In this document: piece by piece, positions 1 to 8,351 of the stretch
Layout of the letters: every line of letters begins with the position of its first letter
How positions within the stretch are numbered: the first letter of the stretch is position 1
Origin: Micromonospora sp. NBC_01740
Lineage (GTDB): Bacteria; Actinomycetota; Actinomycetes; Mycobacteriales; Micromonosporaceae
Reading direction: 5' to 3'
DNA: 64,000 nt
NCBI RefSeq assembly: GCF_035920365.1
Contig: NZ_CP109150.1
Span: 4,154,001-4,218,000, forward strand
Position numbers and translations under genes: made by a program
Notes under the pieces: model-generated
What the model was told of the DNA's origin: nothing
The model's database searches: none
The model's input: the letters and a program-made list of their open reading frames with translations, nothing else

Positions 1-460
1 GCTTCACCTGCTCCGGTTGGGTCAACGGCCGGTCGAGGACGATCCGCCAGAACTCGGGGATGGTGCGGTCGTACTTCACCGAAGCGACGAAGGGTGTCTT
101 GGCCTGGTCGTGCCGCTGGCCGGCGTCCAGGTCCGTCCCGACCCGTGAATCCGCGGTCTCCCGGTTGAAGAAGTGGGTGACGACCAGAGTCGCCAGTAGG
201 GACACGATGGCCACCGCGATCATGATGAGTAGAAACTTCGGCTTCTCCGGCGGCGGAAGATCCTTCATGCCGGGCGCGATCTGCTCCCCGGCGTGGGCGA
301 GGAGTGAACGACCTTTCGGTGGCGCCGGTTCCGTAGCCGGTGGCCCCGGTTCCGCTGCCGCGGGTGGCGGCGCAGCGGTGGTCTTCTCGCCGTCCTTGTC
401 TGCTCCCGGTAGCGGCGGTTCTGGTGCCATGTCCTTCTCCTGACCATCGTCGTCGCTCAT
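1..460 (-). CDS. Single-pass membrane protein, 3' end outside the window
   Basis: Only the first 153 or so residues are inside the window. They start with an acidic stretch (MSDDDGQEKD), continue as a low-complexity Pro/Ala/Glu region to about residue 50, and reach one hydrophobic segment at about residues 76-94 (FLLIMIAVAIVSLLATLVV), followed by charged sequence. This is the layout of a type II membrane protein with a disordered cytoplasmic N-terminus and an outside domain that is mostly not visible here. The start lies 38 bp after the stop of the upstream gene on the same strand, so the two probably form an operon. No strong ribosome binding site precedes the ATG. I do not recognise the family and assign no function. 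Confidence 0.65.
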   Translation of the reverse strand, partial: MSDDDGQEKDMAPEPPLPGADKDGEKTTAAPPPAAAEPGPPATEPAPPKGRSLLAHAGEQIAPGMKDLPPPEKPKFLLIMIAVAIVSLLATLVVTHFFNRETADSRVGTDLDAGQRHDQAKTPFVASVKYDRTIPEFWRIVLDRPLTQPEQVK

Positions 461-498
461 GAGCACGGGTGGCGTGACCCGTCGTTCCTCCTGTCCGG

Positions 499-1665
499 TC
501 ACTGAGGCGGTGTCGCGATCGCCGTCACCGCGGGGTGAACGACCCGCTGCTCAGGCCCCGAGAACCAGGTCAACGCGGTGGCGCTCTGACCGTCGGTCGA
601 CGGCGCCAGGCTGGCGAAGACCAGCCCGGACCTGGTGCGTACCGACTGCGTCGGCAGTTGGCCCCTTACCCGGCTCCAGGAGCTGTTCGCCTCCAGACGC
701 CACAGGACCGGGGCGCCGTAGGCCCAGGCGGATGCCTCCCCGCAGGACCAACCGATCGTGGTGGCGTACAGCAGGCCGTCCTCCCACCAGAGGTCGACCA
801 CCCGGGAACCCCGACCATCCGCGCCGAACGGGGTGGGGCCCTCCGCCACATCGAGGCCAGGGGTCGCCTGCCTACGTCCGGTGGCTGGATCCAGGACGGT
901 GACGGTCGCGTTCTCCCGGCAGGCGTCGAAGTGACCGCCTTCGACGAAGGCCATTCGGGCTCCGCCGTAGGCGGTCGTGGCGGCGGCGGTCCCCCGGGAG
1001 ACTGCGATGTTTCCCTTCGTCATGCCGATCCGCTTGACCTGCCCGTCCGAGGAGGCGAGCAGCAACTGCTCCGGTCCACCGTAGGCCGCCGTGCTGTCGA
1101 GATCGGCGCCAGCGAAGAGGGCCACCTCCGGCAGGCCAGCCAGGGCGGTGAGCTGCTGACTGAACCGCACCGGGGCGTCCACCGGTTCAGATGTGCCGTC
1201 CCGCCCCCGGGTCAACGCCAGCCGGTGGATCCTCCGCTTTCCGTCCACGACGAGGACCTCGTCCGTACCGACGGAGATGCTGCTTGAGCAGCCGACACAG
1301 GGGAGGGAGAAGCTGGTCGCGGTCGTGCGGTCGATGACCGCGACCGTCGCCTCGTCCGTGCCTGCGGCGGTCACTGCGAAGACGTACCGTCCGCTACTGG
1401 TCCAGCCCGGTGCCGTGTGGTACCCGGAGAAGTCGCCCTCGATCCGACTTACCAGTCGACCGTCGACAAGCAGGGCCAGCTCGTCTGCGGCGAGATAGGC
1501 CAGGGTGGGTGGCTTCGAGGGCTCCGCGGGCGCGCTGGACGATCCGTCGGACGGGTCGGCCAGCGTCGCGGGATCCCGGATGAGGTGATGGATCAGAAGC
1601 CCCAGCAGTACGGCCGACAGAACGGTTGCGGCCATCACCACAGACTGCACCCGAGACATACGCAT
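499..1665 (-). CDS. Membrane-anchored, propeller-like extracellular protein
   Basis: The product is about 388 residues. It has a short basic N-terminus, one hydrophobic segment at about residues 8-27, a Ser/Pro/Ala-rich linker, and then a long beta-rich domain with recurring short strands ending in Asp/Gly turns, as in WD40-like or TolB-like propellers (seen as pattern, not proven). Single cysteines occur in a VGCSSS stretch, in DACREN and in IGWSCGE. I chose the ATG at 1665 because GGAGGG sits about ten bases before it; a longer reading starts at 1728 without such a site. It is the first gene of a probable two-gene unit with the membrane protein next to it. The family is unknown to me; a cell-surface sensor or binding role is only a guess. 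Confidence 0.7.
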   Translation of the reverse strand: MRMSRVQSVVMAATVLSAVLLGLLIHHLIRDPATLADPSDGSSSAPAEPSKPPTLAYLAADELALLVDGRLVSRIEGDFSGYHTAPGWTSSGRYVFAVTAAGTDEATVAVIDRTTATSFSLPCVGCSSSISVGTDEVLVVDGKRRIHRLALTRGRDGTSEPVDAPVRFSQQLTALAGLPEVALFAGADLDSTAAYGGPEQLLLASSDGQVKRIGMTKGNIAVSRGTAAATTAYGGARMAFVEGGHFDACRENATVTVLDPATGRRQATPGLDVAEGPTPFGADGRGSRVVDLWWEDGLLYATTIGWSCGEASAWAYGAPVLWRLEANSSWSRVRGQLPTQSVRTRSGLVFASLAPSTDGQSATALTWFSGPEQRVVHPAVTAIATPPQ

Positions 1666-2027
1666 CGACGGACGACCCTCCACCTGACGTCGTACCTCGA
1701 GTTTAGGCTGCGGCTGTGACGGTCGCACTCCCCTCTGTCATCGCCCGGTCGGGCCAGACTCAGTGCGCCAGCTGACGACACCGCCGAGCAGGGTTCCGAG
1801 AGGCCGGTCCCGGTGACGTCAGCGACTGAACGACGATGCCGGACGTGGGTGTCCATCGCCGTCGCCTCGGACACCATGCCGTACGTCCTGTGCCAGAGGC
1901 CGCGTGCGTCGTCCCGGCACCCCATTGGAGGTGACCGTCGTGCTCAACTTCGCCCCGTGTGAGCGATCCGATCCGGCCGCTGGTCGGTGAGAAGGTCGCG
2001 GACGCGGCGCCGCCCCCGACCGGTTGA
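1666..2027. other. Intergenic stretch without a recognisable gene
   Basis: This stretch separates two leftward genes. I found no convincing coding frame; short open frames here lack a ribosome binding site or look like random high-GC frames. It presumably holds the promoter of the propeller-like gene. No clear hairpin or repeat was seen. Confidence 0.5.
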
Positions 2028-2816
2028 TCAGCAGAAACGGTCGATGGTGACCGGTATCAGTCCCTGCGCGCGCATATGTGTGGTCAGCTCCCGTAGCAGG
2101 AACCCGACCGTCTCGTCCCGGCTTCCGGCCAGCTCGCAGGTCACATCGAGGCACCAGGCGCTGCCAGCGCCGACGCGGCGCAGATCCCAGGTGAAGACGT
2201 CGCCGCGAGTGCGGTGTCCGGCGGTTCCGACGACCCGGGTGCCCGGATCGGTGACGTCGCCCGTCGCCGACATCTGCCAGGACGCGCACAGGGCCGCCAG
2301 GCCGTCCGGGGACAATTCGTTGGCGAACAGGATGCGATAGACGCGCGTCTCGTGAAAGCCAGGCCTGACTTCGGGCGTACTCAGCCGTAGCGCACCTGGC
2401 ATTCTGGCCGCTGGCCAGTCGATGAAGTGGGCGCGAAGGGTGGCCTCGGACGGCAGTTCGTCGCCGCAGGATTCCCGGTAGATCGCGGCTGCGGTGGCCC
2501 GGTCGACCGGCATGACCCGTCGTCGCAGGCCGGCATCGGCGCGAATGCGTTGACTGGTGACCGAGGCGTCACACCACCGACGGTCCCACACGGTCCACCC
2601 GGTGCTGACGAGCCCCACGGCAGAGTGATCCTCGGCGAGTAGGAACTCCTCGGCGAGTATGCCTTCGAGCTCCGCCGGATTACCGCCGATCACGGGCACG
2701 GCGTGGAGCAGGTAGTAGTCCAGCAGCGGTGGCGAACCACGATGGCCGAGCGGAGCCGAGGGGGATGGGAACAGGTGCGCGCCCGACAAGGAGGTCACCC
2801 GCGCATCATCCGGCAT
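2028..2816 (-). CDS. Conserved hypothetical protein, about 262 residues
   Basis: A soluble-looking protein with no signal peptide or membrane segment. Recognisable features are a Tyr/Leu stretch near the N-terminus (LLDYYLLHAVPVIGG), a basic middle (DAGLRRRVMPVDR) and a C-terminal half rich in beta-type residues (DVFTWDLRRVGAGSAWCLDV). Codon use fits the neighbouring genes, which supports it being real. The start is uncertain because no clear ribosome binding site is found before the ATG. I do not recognise the family. It stands alone between two non-coding stretches, so context gives no hint of function. Confidence 0.6.
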   Translation of the reverse strand: MPDDARVTSLSGAHLFPSPSAPLGHRGSPPLLDYYLLHAVPVIGGNPAELEGILAEEFLLAEDHSAVGLVSTGWTVWDRRWCDASVTSQRIRADAGLRRRVMPVDRATAAAIYRESCGDELPSEATLRAHFIDWPAARMPGALRLSTPEVRPGFHETRVYRILFANELSPDGLAALCASWQMSATGDVTDPGTRVVGTAGHRTRGDVFTWDLRRVGAGSAWCLDVTCELAGSRDETVGFLLRELTTHMRAQGLIPVTIDRFC

Positions 2817-2939
2817 GTCCGCTGGCAGCCGACGCGCGACGCACCGAAGCTGAGTTCCCGGCCGGACGCGGCGGGCCGCGCCGGACAGGTGCCCGACGCG
2901 GCCGGAGATCGGTGCCGACCGCTGCCGGCCGACACCGGG

Positions 2940-3126
2940 CGTCGCACGCCAGGGTGGAGATCGGTACGCCCGTCAGGCCGTCACACCGGACGAATCCGGT
3001 GACGCCGGTGCTGTTGTTCCTGACGTGGTACCAGCCCCACCTGTCGTTACCCACCGCGCCGCACCGCAGGGTCGCGCTCTGGCCCGCGTAGCCCAGGCCC
3101 AGCACCGTGCAGGTCGTCGACAGCCG
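2940..3126 (-). pseudogene. Remnant of a small secreted SH3-like protein
   Basis: In one minus-strand frame a short patch reads like the C-terminal part of a secreted Trp/Cys-containing SH3b-type protein: TCTVLGLGYAGQSATLRCG, then NDRWGWYHVRNN and TGVTGFVRCDGL. Upstream of this patch the same frame turns into Arg/Ala-rich sequence with no signal peptide, and downstream it continues into similar low-quality sequence. I therefore read it as a frameshifted or truncated gene. The rest of the roughly 540 bp between the neighbouring genes shows nothing else I can support. Confidence is modest because the call rests on about 55 residues. Confidence 0.35.
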
Positions 3127-3355
3127 GTGCGCGGATGCCGTCGCCCGAGGAGCCGACGCCGTGCGGCTCGTAGGAGCCGGGCAGCCAGCCGCAGCGCGGC
3201 GCCGGCGGCCGGTCGCCCGAGCCTGGTCGGCCGGCCCGGCGGGACGGTCGCGAACGCCGCACCGGTCGGGGTGACGGGGATTGTGTCGACCTTCGCCGAT
3301 AGGTAACGTAGCGCATCGATATGGCTACCCACTGCTGTCGTCGGAGGTGGTCCAT

Positions 3356-4579
3356 GTGACACGTGCCGTGGAGGCGGAACTGCCCCAATGGCCGCCGGTC
3401 AATCCCACCCGAGGTCCGTTCACCCCGTTGGACGAAGCCGAACGAGACCGCTACGTCGGCCCGGTGCGGCGGGTGCGGCTGCCCACCGGGGCTCCGGCCT
3501 GGCTGGTCACCCGGCACGCCGACGTCCGCCAACTGCTGCGCCACCCCGCTTTCAGCTCCGACTTCCGCCGCCCCGGCTTTCCGTTGCTGCGCCCGCTGCC
3601 GCCGCAGGCGGCCGAGGACGGCAGGGGCTCGTTCATCCAGATGGACGGCGGCGAGCACTCCCGCCTGCGGAGGATGCTCACCGCCGAATTCATGATCAAA
3701 AATGTCCGCCGGATCGAGCCGCTGATCCAGCGCACCGTCGACGAGGCGCTCGACGTCCTGGCTGCCGCCGGGCCTCCGGCCGACCTGGTGTCGTCCTTCG
3801 CCCTGCCGCTGCCGTCCATGGTGATCTGTCACCTGCTCGGCGTCCCCTATGCCGACCACGACTTCTTCCAGACCCGCAGCCGCACCCTGCTCGACCGCGA
3901 GATGCCGCCGGCGCGGGTCCAGCGCGACTTCGAGGAGCTGCGTGACTACATTCGGGCGCTGGTCGACGCCAAGCGAGCCCGGCCCGAAGGGGCGGACGAC
4001 CTGCTCAGCCGGCTGATCCGGGAACGGGTCGAGCCGGGGGAGCTCGATGTGGACGAACTGGTCGGGATGGCGCTGCTGCTGCTCATCGCCGGCCACGAGA
4101 CCACCGCCAACATGATCGGGCTGAGTGTCCTGCGACTGACCCGGGACCCGGGGCAGTACGCGATCCTGCGTGACGAGCCCGAACGGGCGGCGGAGCTGGT
4201 GGAGGAGTTGCTGCGCTACCTGAGCATCGTGCGGTCCGGCCTGCTCCGGGTGGCCACCGAGGACGTCACGATCGGTGGTCGGCTGATCCGGGCCGGTGAG
4301 GGCGCGGTCGTGCTGATCTCCCTGGCCAACCGGGACGCCGACGTCTTCGACGAGCCCGACCGGTTCGATCCGTACCGGCAGGCGCACCAGCAGGTGGCCT
4401 TCGGGTTCGGGGTGCACCAGTGCATCGGGCAGCCGCTCGCCCGGGCCGAGCTACGTATCGCGCTGGTGGCGCTGGCCCGCCGCTTTCCCGGCCTTCAGGT
4501 GACGGCCGCGCCCGAGGAGCTGAGGATCCGGGACAGCTCGGTCGTCTTCGGACTCGACGCGCTGCCGGTGACCTGGTGA
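3356..4579 (+). CDS. Cytochrome P450 monooxygenase
   Basis: This 407-residue soluble bacterial P450 has all the key motifs: the I-helix oxygen-binding motif AGHETTAN, an ExxR motif in EELLR, and the haem-binding loop FGFGVHQCIGQPLAR whose Cys ligates iron. It would insert oxygen into a small-molecule or peptide substrate using electrons from a ferredoxin. The GTG start was chosen because GGAGG lies eight bases before it; an in-frame start 75 bases upstream lacks this. The ferredoxin gene follows at once, giving a usual P450/redox-partner pair. It faces the LAL regulator and lies about 4 kb from the RiPP enzymes, so it may tailor that product, but this is inferred. Substrate cannot be read from the sequence. 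Confidence 0.95.
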   Translation: MTRAVEAELPQWPPVNPTRGPFTPLDEAERDRYVGPVRRVRLPTGAPAWLVTRHADVRQLLRHPAFSSDFRRPGFPLLRPLPPQAAEDGRGSFIQMDGGEHSRLRRMLTAEFMIKNVRRIEPLIQRTVDEALDVLAAAGPPADLVSSFALPLPSMVICHLLGVPYADHDFFQTRSRTLLDREMPPARVQRDFEELRDYIRALVDAKRARPEGADDLLSRLIRERVEPGELDVDELVGMALLLLIAGHETTANMIGLSVLRLTRDPGQYAILRDEPERAAELVEELLRYLSIVRSGLLRVATEDVTIGGRLIRAGEGAVVLISLANRDADVFDEPDRFDPYRQAHQQVAFGFGVHQCIGQPLARAELRIALVALARRFPGLQVTAAPEELRIRDSSVVFGLDALPVTW

Positions 4580-4614
4580 CCGCCGGCGGCCGGCCCGTCG
4601 GCGAGGAGGCGCCG

Positions 4615-4806
4615 GTGCGGGTGGAGGTCGACCGGGACGCCTGCTGCGGGTCGGGCAACTGCGTGCTCGCCGCGCCGGAGGTCTTCGCGCAGGACGACTC
4701 CGACGGGCTGGTGCTGCTGCGGGCCGCCGCGCCGCCGGCGGGAAGCGGCGAGCGGGTCCGTCGCGCCGCCGATCTCTGCCCGGCCGGGGCCATCCGGATC
4801 GTCTGA
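4615..4806 (+). CDS. [3Fe-4S]-type ferredoxin, P450 partner
   Basis: A 63-residue acidic ferredoxin. It shows the cluster pattern of actinobacterial P450 ferredoxins: a Cys, five residues, then Cys (within DACCGSGNC) and a later Cys-Pro (CPAGAI). The middle cysteine of a classical [4Fe-4S] motif is absent, which suggests a 3Fe-4S cluster. It passes electrons from a ferredoxin reductase, not encoded here, to the adjacent P450. I chose the GTG preceded by AGGAGG at five bases; an alternative GTG at 4576 overlaps the P450 stop codon and would add 13 residues. Either way the two genes are almost certainly co-transcribed. Confidence 0.9.
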   Translation: MRVEVDRDACCGSGNCVLAAPEVFAQDDSDGLVLLRAAAPPAGSGERVRRAADLCPAGAIRIV

Positions 4807-5079
4807 GGCCACCGGAGCCTGCGCTCGTCGACCTCCGGGAGCGCCGACCCCGGGGCCGTGCGTCACCCTTGCCAGGCGTACGCCGGGCGACGCTGACTGC
4901 CGACGTGGGTGAGCCCCAGGGGCACGGTCCCGCCGTAGAGGGTGGGCGCGCCTCGCGCCTGCGCGTGTCCTACCCGTCGAGGCGTGCCCGCCCGCCGTCC
5001 GGCCGGTCGGGGTCCGCCGCCCGGTGCGGCAGCGGTGCTCTGCCGGGCCCCGCCGCGCGGCGACGACGCACCGCGCACC

Positions 5080-7785
5080 TCACCGAGGTTCCCCGGCCAA
5101 CGCCGTCGGGTGCGACCGGAGCATCGCCCGGGCCAGGCTCGCCCGGTTCGACACGCCGAGCTTGCGGTAGATCCGGCCCAGGTGGGTGTCGACCGTACGG
5201 ACGCTCAGGAAGAGCCCGTGTGCGACCTCCACGCTTGTCATACCGCGGCTCACCAGATCGGCGATCTGCCGTTCACGCTCGGTCAGCACGGCCAGCGGGT
5301 CGCCACCCCTGGTTGACGTGTCGGGGACGAGACGGCTCTGCTGTCGGCGAACCCGATCGACCAGACGGGCCGAACCGCACTGTTCGGCGAGCGCGGCGGC
5401 CCGTCCGAGCCAGGCGCGGGCATCGTCGGTGCGGCCGGCGTCGACCAGCACGGTTCCCGCCGCCGCCATCGTCCGGCACAGGTCCAGGTCCAGTCCCCGA
5501 CCGGCGAAGCATTCGACTGCCTGCTCCGCGTCGGCCAGCGCCGGGCTGGTTTCCCCGCGTGCGGCGTACAGCCGCATGCGGGCGCGCATCAGGAAGCCCT
5601 GACGGCTGACGGAGAGGTTGCGCACCGAGGCCTCGGCCAGGTCGACCCACCGGCTCGCGTCACGCGTGTCACCCATCCGCAGCGCGGCCGTGGACAGCGC
5701 CTCGTACCACCGGGACCGGTTCGGCGGGGCGATCCGTGGCATCTCCGGGCCGCCGAGAGCGTCGAGTATCAGCCGACGCCCGCGTTCCGGCTCCGCCACC
5801 TTGATCAGCAGGTCCGCCAGGAGACAGGGCACGATCGCATCCTCGGCCGGCCCCTGGTCCCGGACCAGGGCGAGGGCCTGATCGCCCAGGGCGATCACCG
5901 CGGCGGCCTCTCGGTCGGAGTCCCGCCAGTACCGTACGAGCGCGAGAAGCGCGGCGACCGAAGCCCGGGCCGTCGACGTGCCTTCCGGTTCGAGCAGTTC
6001 CGCAGCCTCCTCCAGGGTGCGGCCGGCCCGGTCGAGCAGTCCACGTTGCAACTCCACCGCCCCCAGCGAGGTCAGGATGGCGGGAAGGATGAAACGTTGT
6101 CCGGTTCGGCGGGCCTCGTCGGCACCCCGGGACAGGTGCCGTTGCGCCTCGGTGAACCGGTGCAGGGCGTCCTCCGTCGCGCCCACCAGGTAGAGGGCCG
6201 GCAGGTTGGTGACGACGCTGCTGTCCGGCGTGGTGTCCACCAGATCGGCCGCGATGTCGGCGGCCCGGTCCGCGGCGTCGCTGTCCGCGGCGAGCAGGTG
6301 CGCCATCGCCATCTGGGCGACGGCGGCCGCCTCCCCGAGCCGGTCCCCGTGCTGCCGGGCGATGGTGGCGGCCTCGCGGGCGTTCAGGCGGGCGGCTTCC
6401 TGATCGAGCCGGTCGAGGGCGAGTGCCGCCAGTTCCGTGTGCATGGCCACGGCCGTGGAGGGAGCGCAGGGATGGGTGCCCCGCAGCGCGGCCAGCCCCT
6501 CCCGGATCAGAACCGACGCCTCGGCGTGCCGGCCCTGGATCCGGCGTACCCGGACGGCGACTGCCATGGTCGAGGAGAAGTCCCCACCCGGTATGCGGAC
6601 CGCCCGGGGTAGGAAGGTGTGCACCAGTTGCTGCACGTCGCATCGACCGCCGCGCAGCAACTGGGCCCGCAGGGCCAGCACCTGCGCTTCGTACCAGCGG
6701 TCGTCGCCCTCGGGCAGCACTTGTAGCGCGGACTCCAACCACTCAAGGGCATCGGCCGGTGCGTCGTGCATGGTGCTCCGCGCCGCGTCGATCAGAACGG
6801 GCAACTGCTCGGGACGGCCCGTGTCGAGGGCCCGGGCGATGTGGTGGGCGCGCTGGATGACCGGAGCGCCGCGAGCCAGCAGTTCGGTCTCCACGCGCCG
6901 GTGGGCGGCGAGGCGTTGGCTGGGGCCGATCTGCGCGTAGACGAACCGACGGACGACGTCGTGCCGGAACGCGAAGCGCGGCAGCAACTGCACCGGGCGC
7001 ATCAGGTCCAGCTCGGTGAGGGTGTCCAGGGCGGACAGTGTCTCCGTGACGTCCAGTTCGGCGACCGCGGCGAGCAGTTCCGCCGAACCGGGGGTACGCA
7101 GCACGGCGGCTGCCTGGGCGACCCGCAGTTCGCGGTTGGCGAGTTCGGCCAGCTCGCCGAGCAGGATCAGGTGCGCGTCGGTCATGGCCTCCGTGTCTGC
7201 GGCGGCCAGCAGTTGCAGGTAGAGGGGGTTGCCGTCACCCTCGGCGTGCAGCCGGGTCAGGTCCGGCCGGTCACCGAGCAGCTCGCGGGTCTGGCCGAGG
7301 TCCAGTGGACCTAGTCGGTGCTGGGTGAGCTGGCCGCGTGCGGCCGCCCGGGACAGCACCGCCGCCGCCCCACGGGACAGTTGTCGGTCCCGGTAGGCGA
7401 GGACCAGCAGCACCGGCGCGGTGGTGGTCAGTTCGATCAGCAGCTGCATCTGGTCCCGGTGCGCCGTGTCGAGCAGGTGCACGTCGTCGAGCAGGACAAG
7501 GGTGGGTTCCGTTCCCACCACGACCGGCGGACCGGTGCCCGTCCGGCCGGTGGCGGCGACCACCGTGAGGGTGTGCGCCCTGCCCTGCGCCGCGAGGGCG
7601 GAGATCAAAGTGGTCTTGCCGATTCCCGGTTCTCCGGCGAGGGCGACGGCTGCGCCGGTTCCCGCGTGCAGGTCGTCGAGCTGACGACGGAGTGCGGCGA
7701 ATTCCGTCCGGGGCAGCGGGTGACCGGTCGTCCGACCGGATTTCCGTCGAGTTCTTACGAGCCGGTCGGCCGGGCTGGGCGTCAT
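5080..7785 (-). CDS. LAL-type (large ATP-binding LuxR) transcriptional regulator
   Basis: The protein has about 901 residues, typical for this family. An N-terminal AAA-type ATPase region has a Walker A motif (GEPGIGKTT) and a Walker B motif (LVLLDDVHLLD). A long helical middle resembles tetratricopeptide-type repeats, and a C-terminal LuxR helix-turn-helix covers the last 65 or so residues (LTERERQIADLVSRGMTS, then VRTVDTHLGRIYRKLGV). Such proteins are pathway-specific activators in actinomycete secondary metabolism. It lies between the P450/ferredoxin pair and the LanB gene and is transcribed divergently from the latter, so it is the likely activator of the RiPP cluster. No clear ribosome binding site precedes the ATG, so the start is uncertain. 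Confidence 0.93.
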   Translation of the reverse strand: MTPSPADRLVRTRRKSGRTTGHPLPRTEFAALRRQLDDLHAGTGAAVALAGEPGIGKTTLISALAAQGRAHTLTVVAATGRTGTGPPVVVGTEPTLVLLDDVHLLDTAHRDQMQLLIELTTTAPVLLVLAYRDRQLSRGAAAVLSRAAARGQLTQHRLGPLDLGQTRELLGDRPDLTRLHAEGDGNPLYLQLLAAADTEAMTDAHLILLGELAELANRELRVAQAAAVLRTPGSAELLAAVAELDVTETLSALDTLTELDLMRPVQLLPRFAFRHDVVRRFVYAQIGPSQRLAAHRRVETELLARGAPVIQRAHHIARALDTGRPEQLPVLIDAARSTMHDAPADALEWLESALQVLPEGDDRWYEAQVLALRAQLLRGGRCDVQQLVHTFLPRAVRIPGGDFSSTMAVAVRVRRIQGRHAEASVLIREGLAALRGTHPCAPSTAVAMHTELAALALDRLDQEAARLNAREAATIARQHGDRLGEAAAVAQMAMAHLLAADSDAADRAADIAADLVDTTPDSSVVTNLPALYLVGATEDALHRFTEAQRHLSRGADEARRTGQRFILPAILTSLGAVELQRGLLDRAGRTLEEAAELLEPEGTSTARASVAALLALVRYWRDSDREAAAVIALGDQALALVRDQGPAEDAIVPCLLADLLIKVAEPERGRRLILDALGGPEMPRIAPPNRSRWYEALSTAALRMGDTRDASRWVDLAEASVRNLSVSRQGFLMRARMRLYAARGETSPALADAEQAVECFAGRGLDLDLCRTMAAAGTVLVDAGRTDDARAWLGRAAALAEQCGSARLVDRVRRQQSRLVPDTSTRGGDPLAVLTERERQIADLVSRGMTSVEVAHGLFLSVRTVDTHLGRIYRKLGVSNRASLARAMLRSHPTALAGEPR

Positions 7786-8351
7786 CGGACGATGTCGCGG
7801 GACGGCCGCTGGCTGTGGCTGCGGGTGCGCGACCGCAACCCCAGTGTGATCAGATAAGGCCGTTTACCTGGCATTAGGGATCCTTAGGGGGAAGATCCTC
7901 TTTGGGGATGTCGAGTACACAAGGCGGACGCTTCATAGTCAACAGCCCACCGCACTCTTCGATCCGGCCAGATCCGGAGTTGATCGGTCCAGGTGTAGTT
8001 TCCCGGCGGAGGAAGGATTGCCGTCGATCTGGCACTGGGGTAGAAAGACGGCGGGCCGTCGATTTCAGCGGGGCGACGAGCGTGCCCGCCGCCGTCCGGA
8101 GCTGGTCGAGGCTGGTAGAGCCGCGGTCCCAGGCGGCAGTCCGCAGGGCTCCGGCAGGGCTCCCGAGTCGTGCACGTTGACGACGGTCAGCTCGGACACC
8201 ATCCGGAGAAGTACGCAGCCGGCACCTGCCACCGAGTACGTAACCGGATCCGTAGTTGTGCGGACGCCTCCCACGGCCACGGCTGCGAGTGTCGGCGGAC
8301 ACGCCGTCACCGTCCTCCACCAGGAAGCGGTCACGGGGGAGAGGAGACAGG
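7786..8351. promoter_or_regulatory. Divergent regulatory region between LAL regulator and LanB gene
   Basis: About 570 bp separates the two divergent genes, long for this compact region, and I see no supported gene inside it. The part nearest the regulator is less GC-rich and carries direct repeats described separately. The region should hold the promoters of both the regulator and the LanB/LazF-like operon. I could not place -10 and -35 boxes with confidence. Confidence 0.5.
7874..7907 (+). promoter_or_regulatory. Direct G-rich repeats, possible activator site
   Basis: TTAGGG occurs at 7874 and again at 7884, one helical turn apart, and the related TTTGGGG follows at 7901. Direct repeats spaced by whole helical turns are typical of binding sites for pathway activators, and this set lies just upstream of the LAL gene, in the divergent promoter region. 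The assignment is inference from spacing alone. Confidence 0.3.

Noticed and set aside
2806..3105. Intact small minus-strand gene instead of a remnant
   Set aside because: The frame starts in the middle of the domain with a GTG, has no signal peptide and ends in Arg/Pro-rich sequence overlapping the next gene start.
4807..5079. Possible terminator or small gene between ferredoxin and LAL genes
   Set aside because: Only short imperfect GC-rich pairings and no frame with coding character were found.
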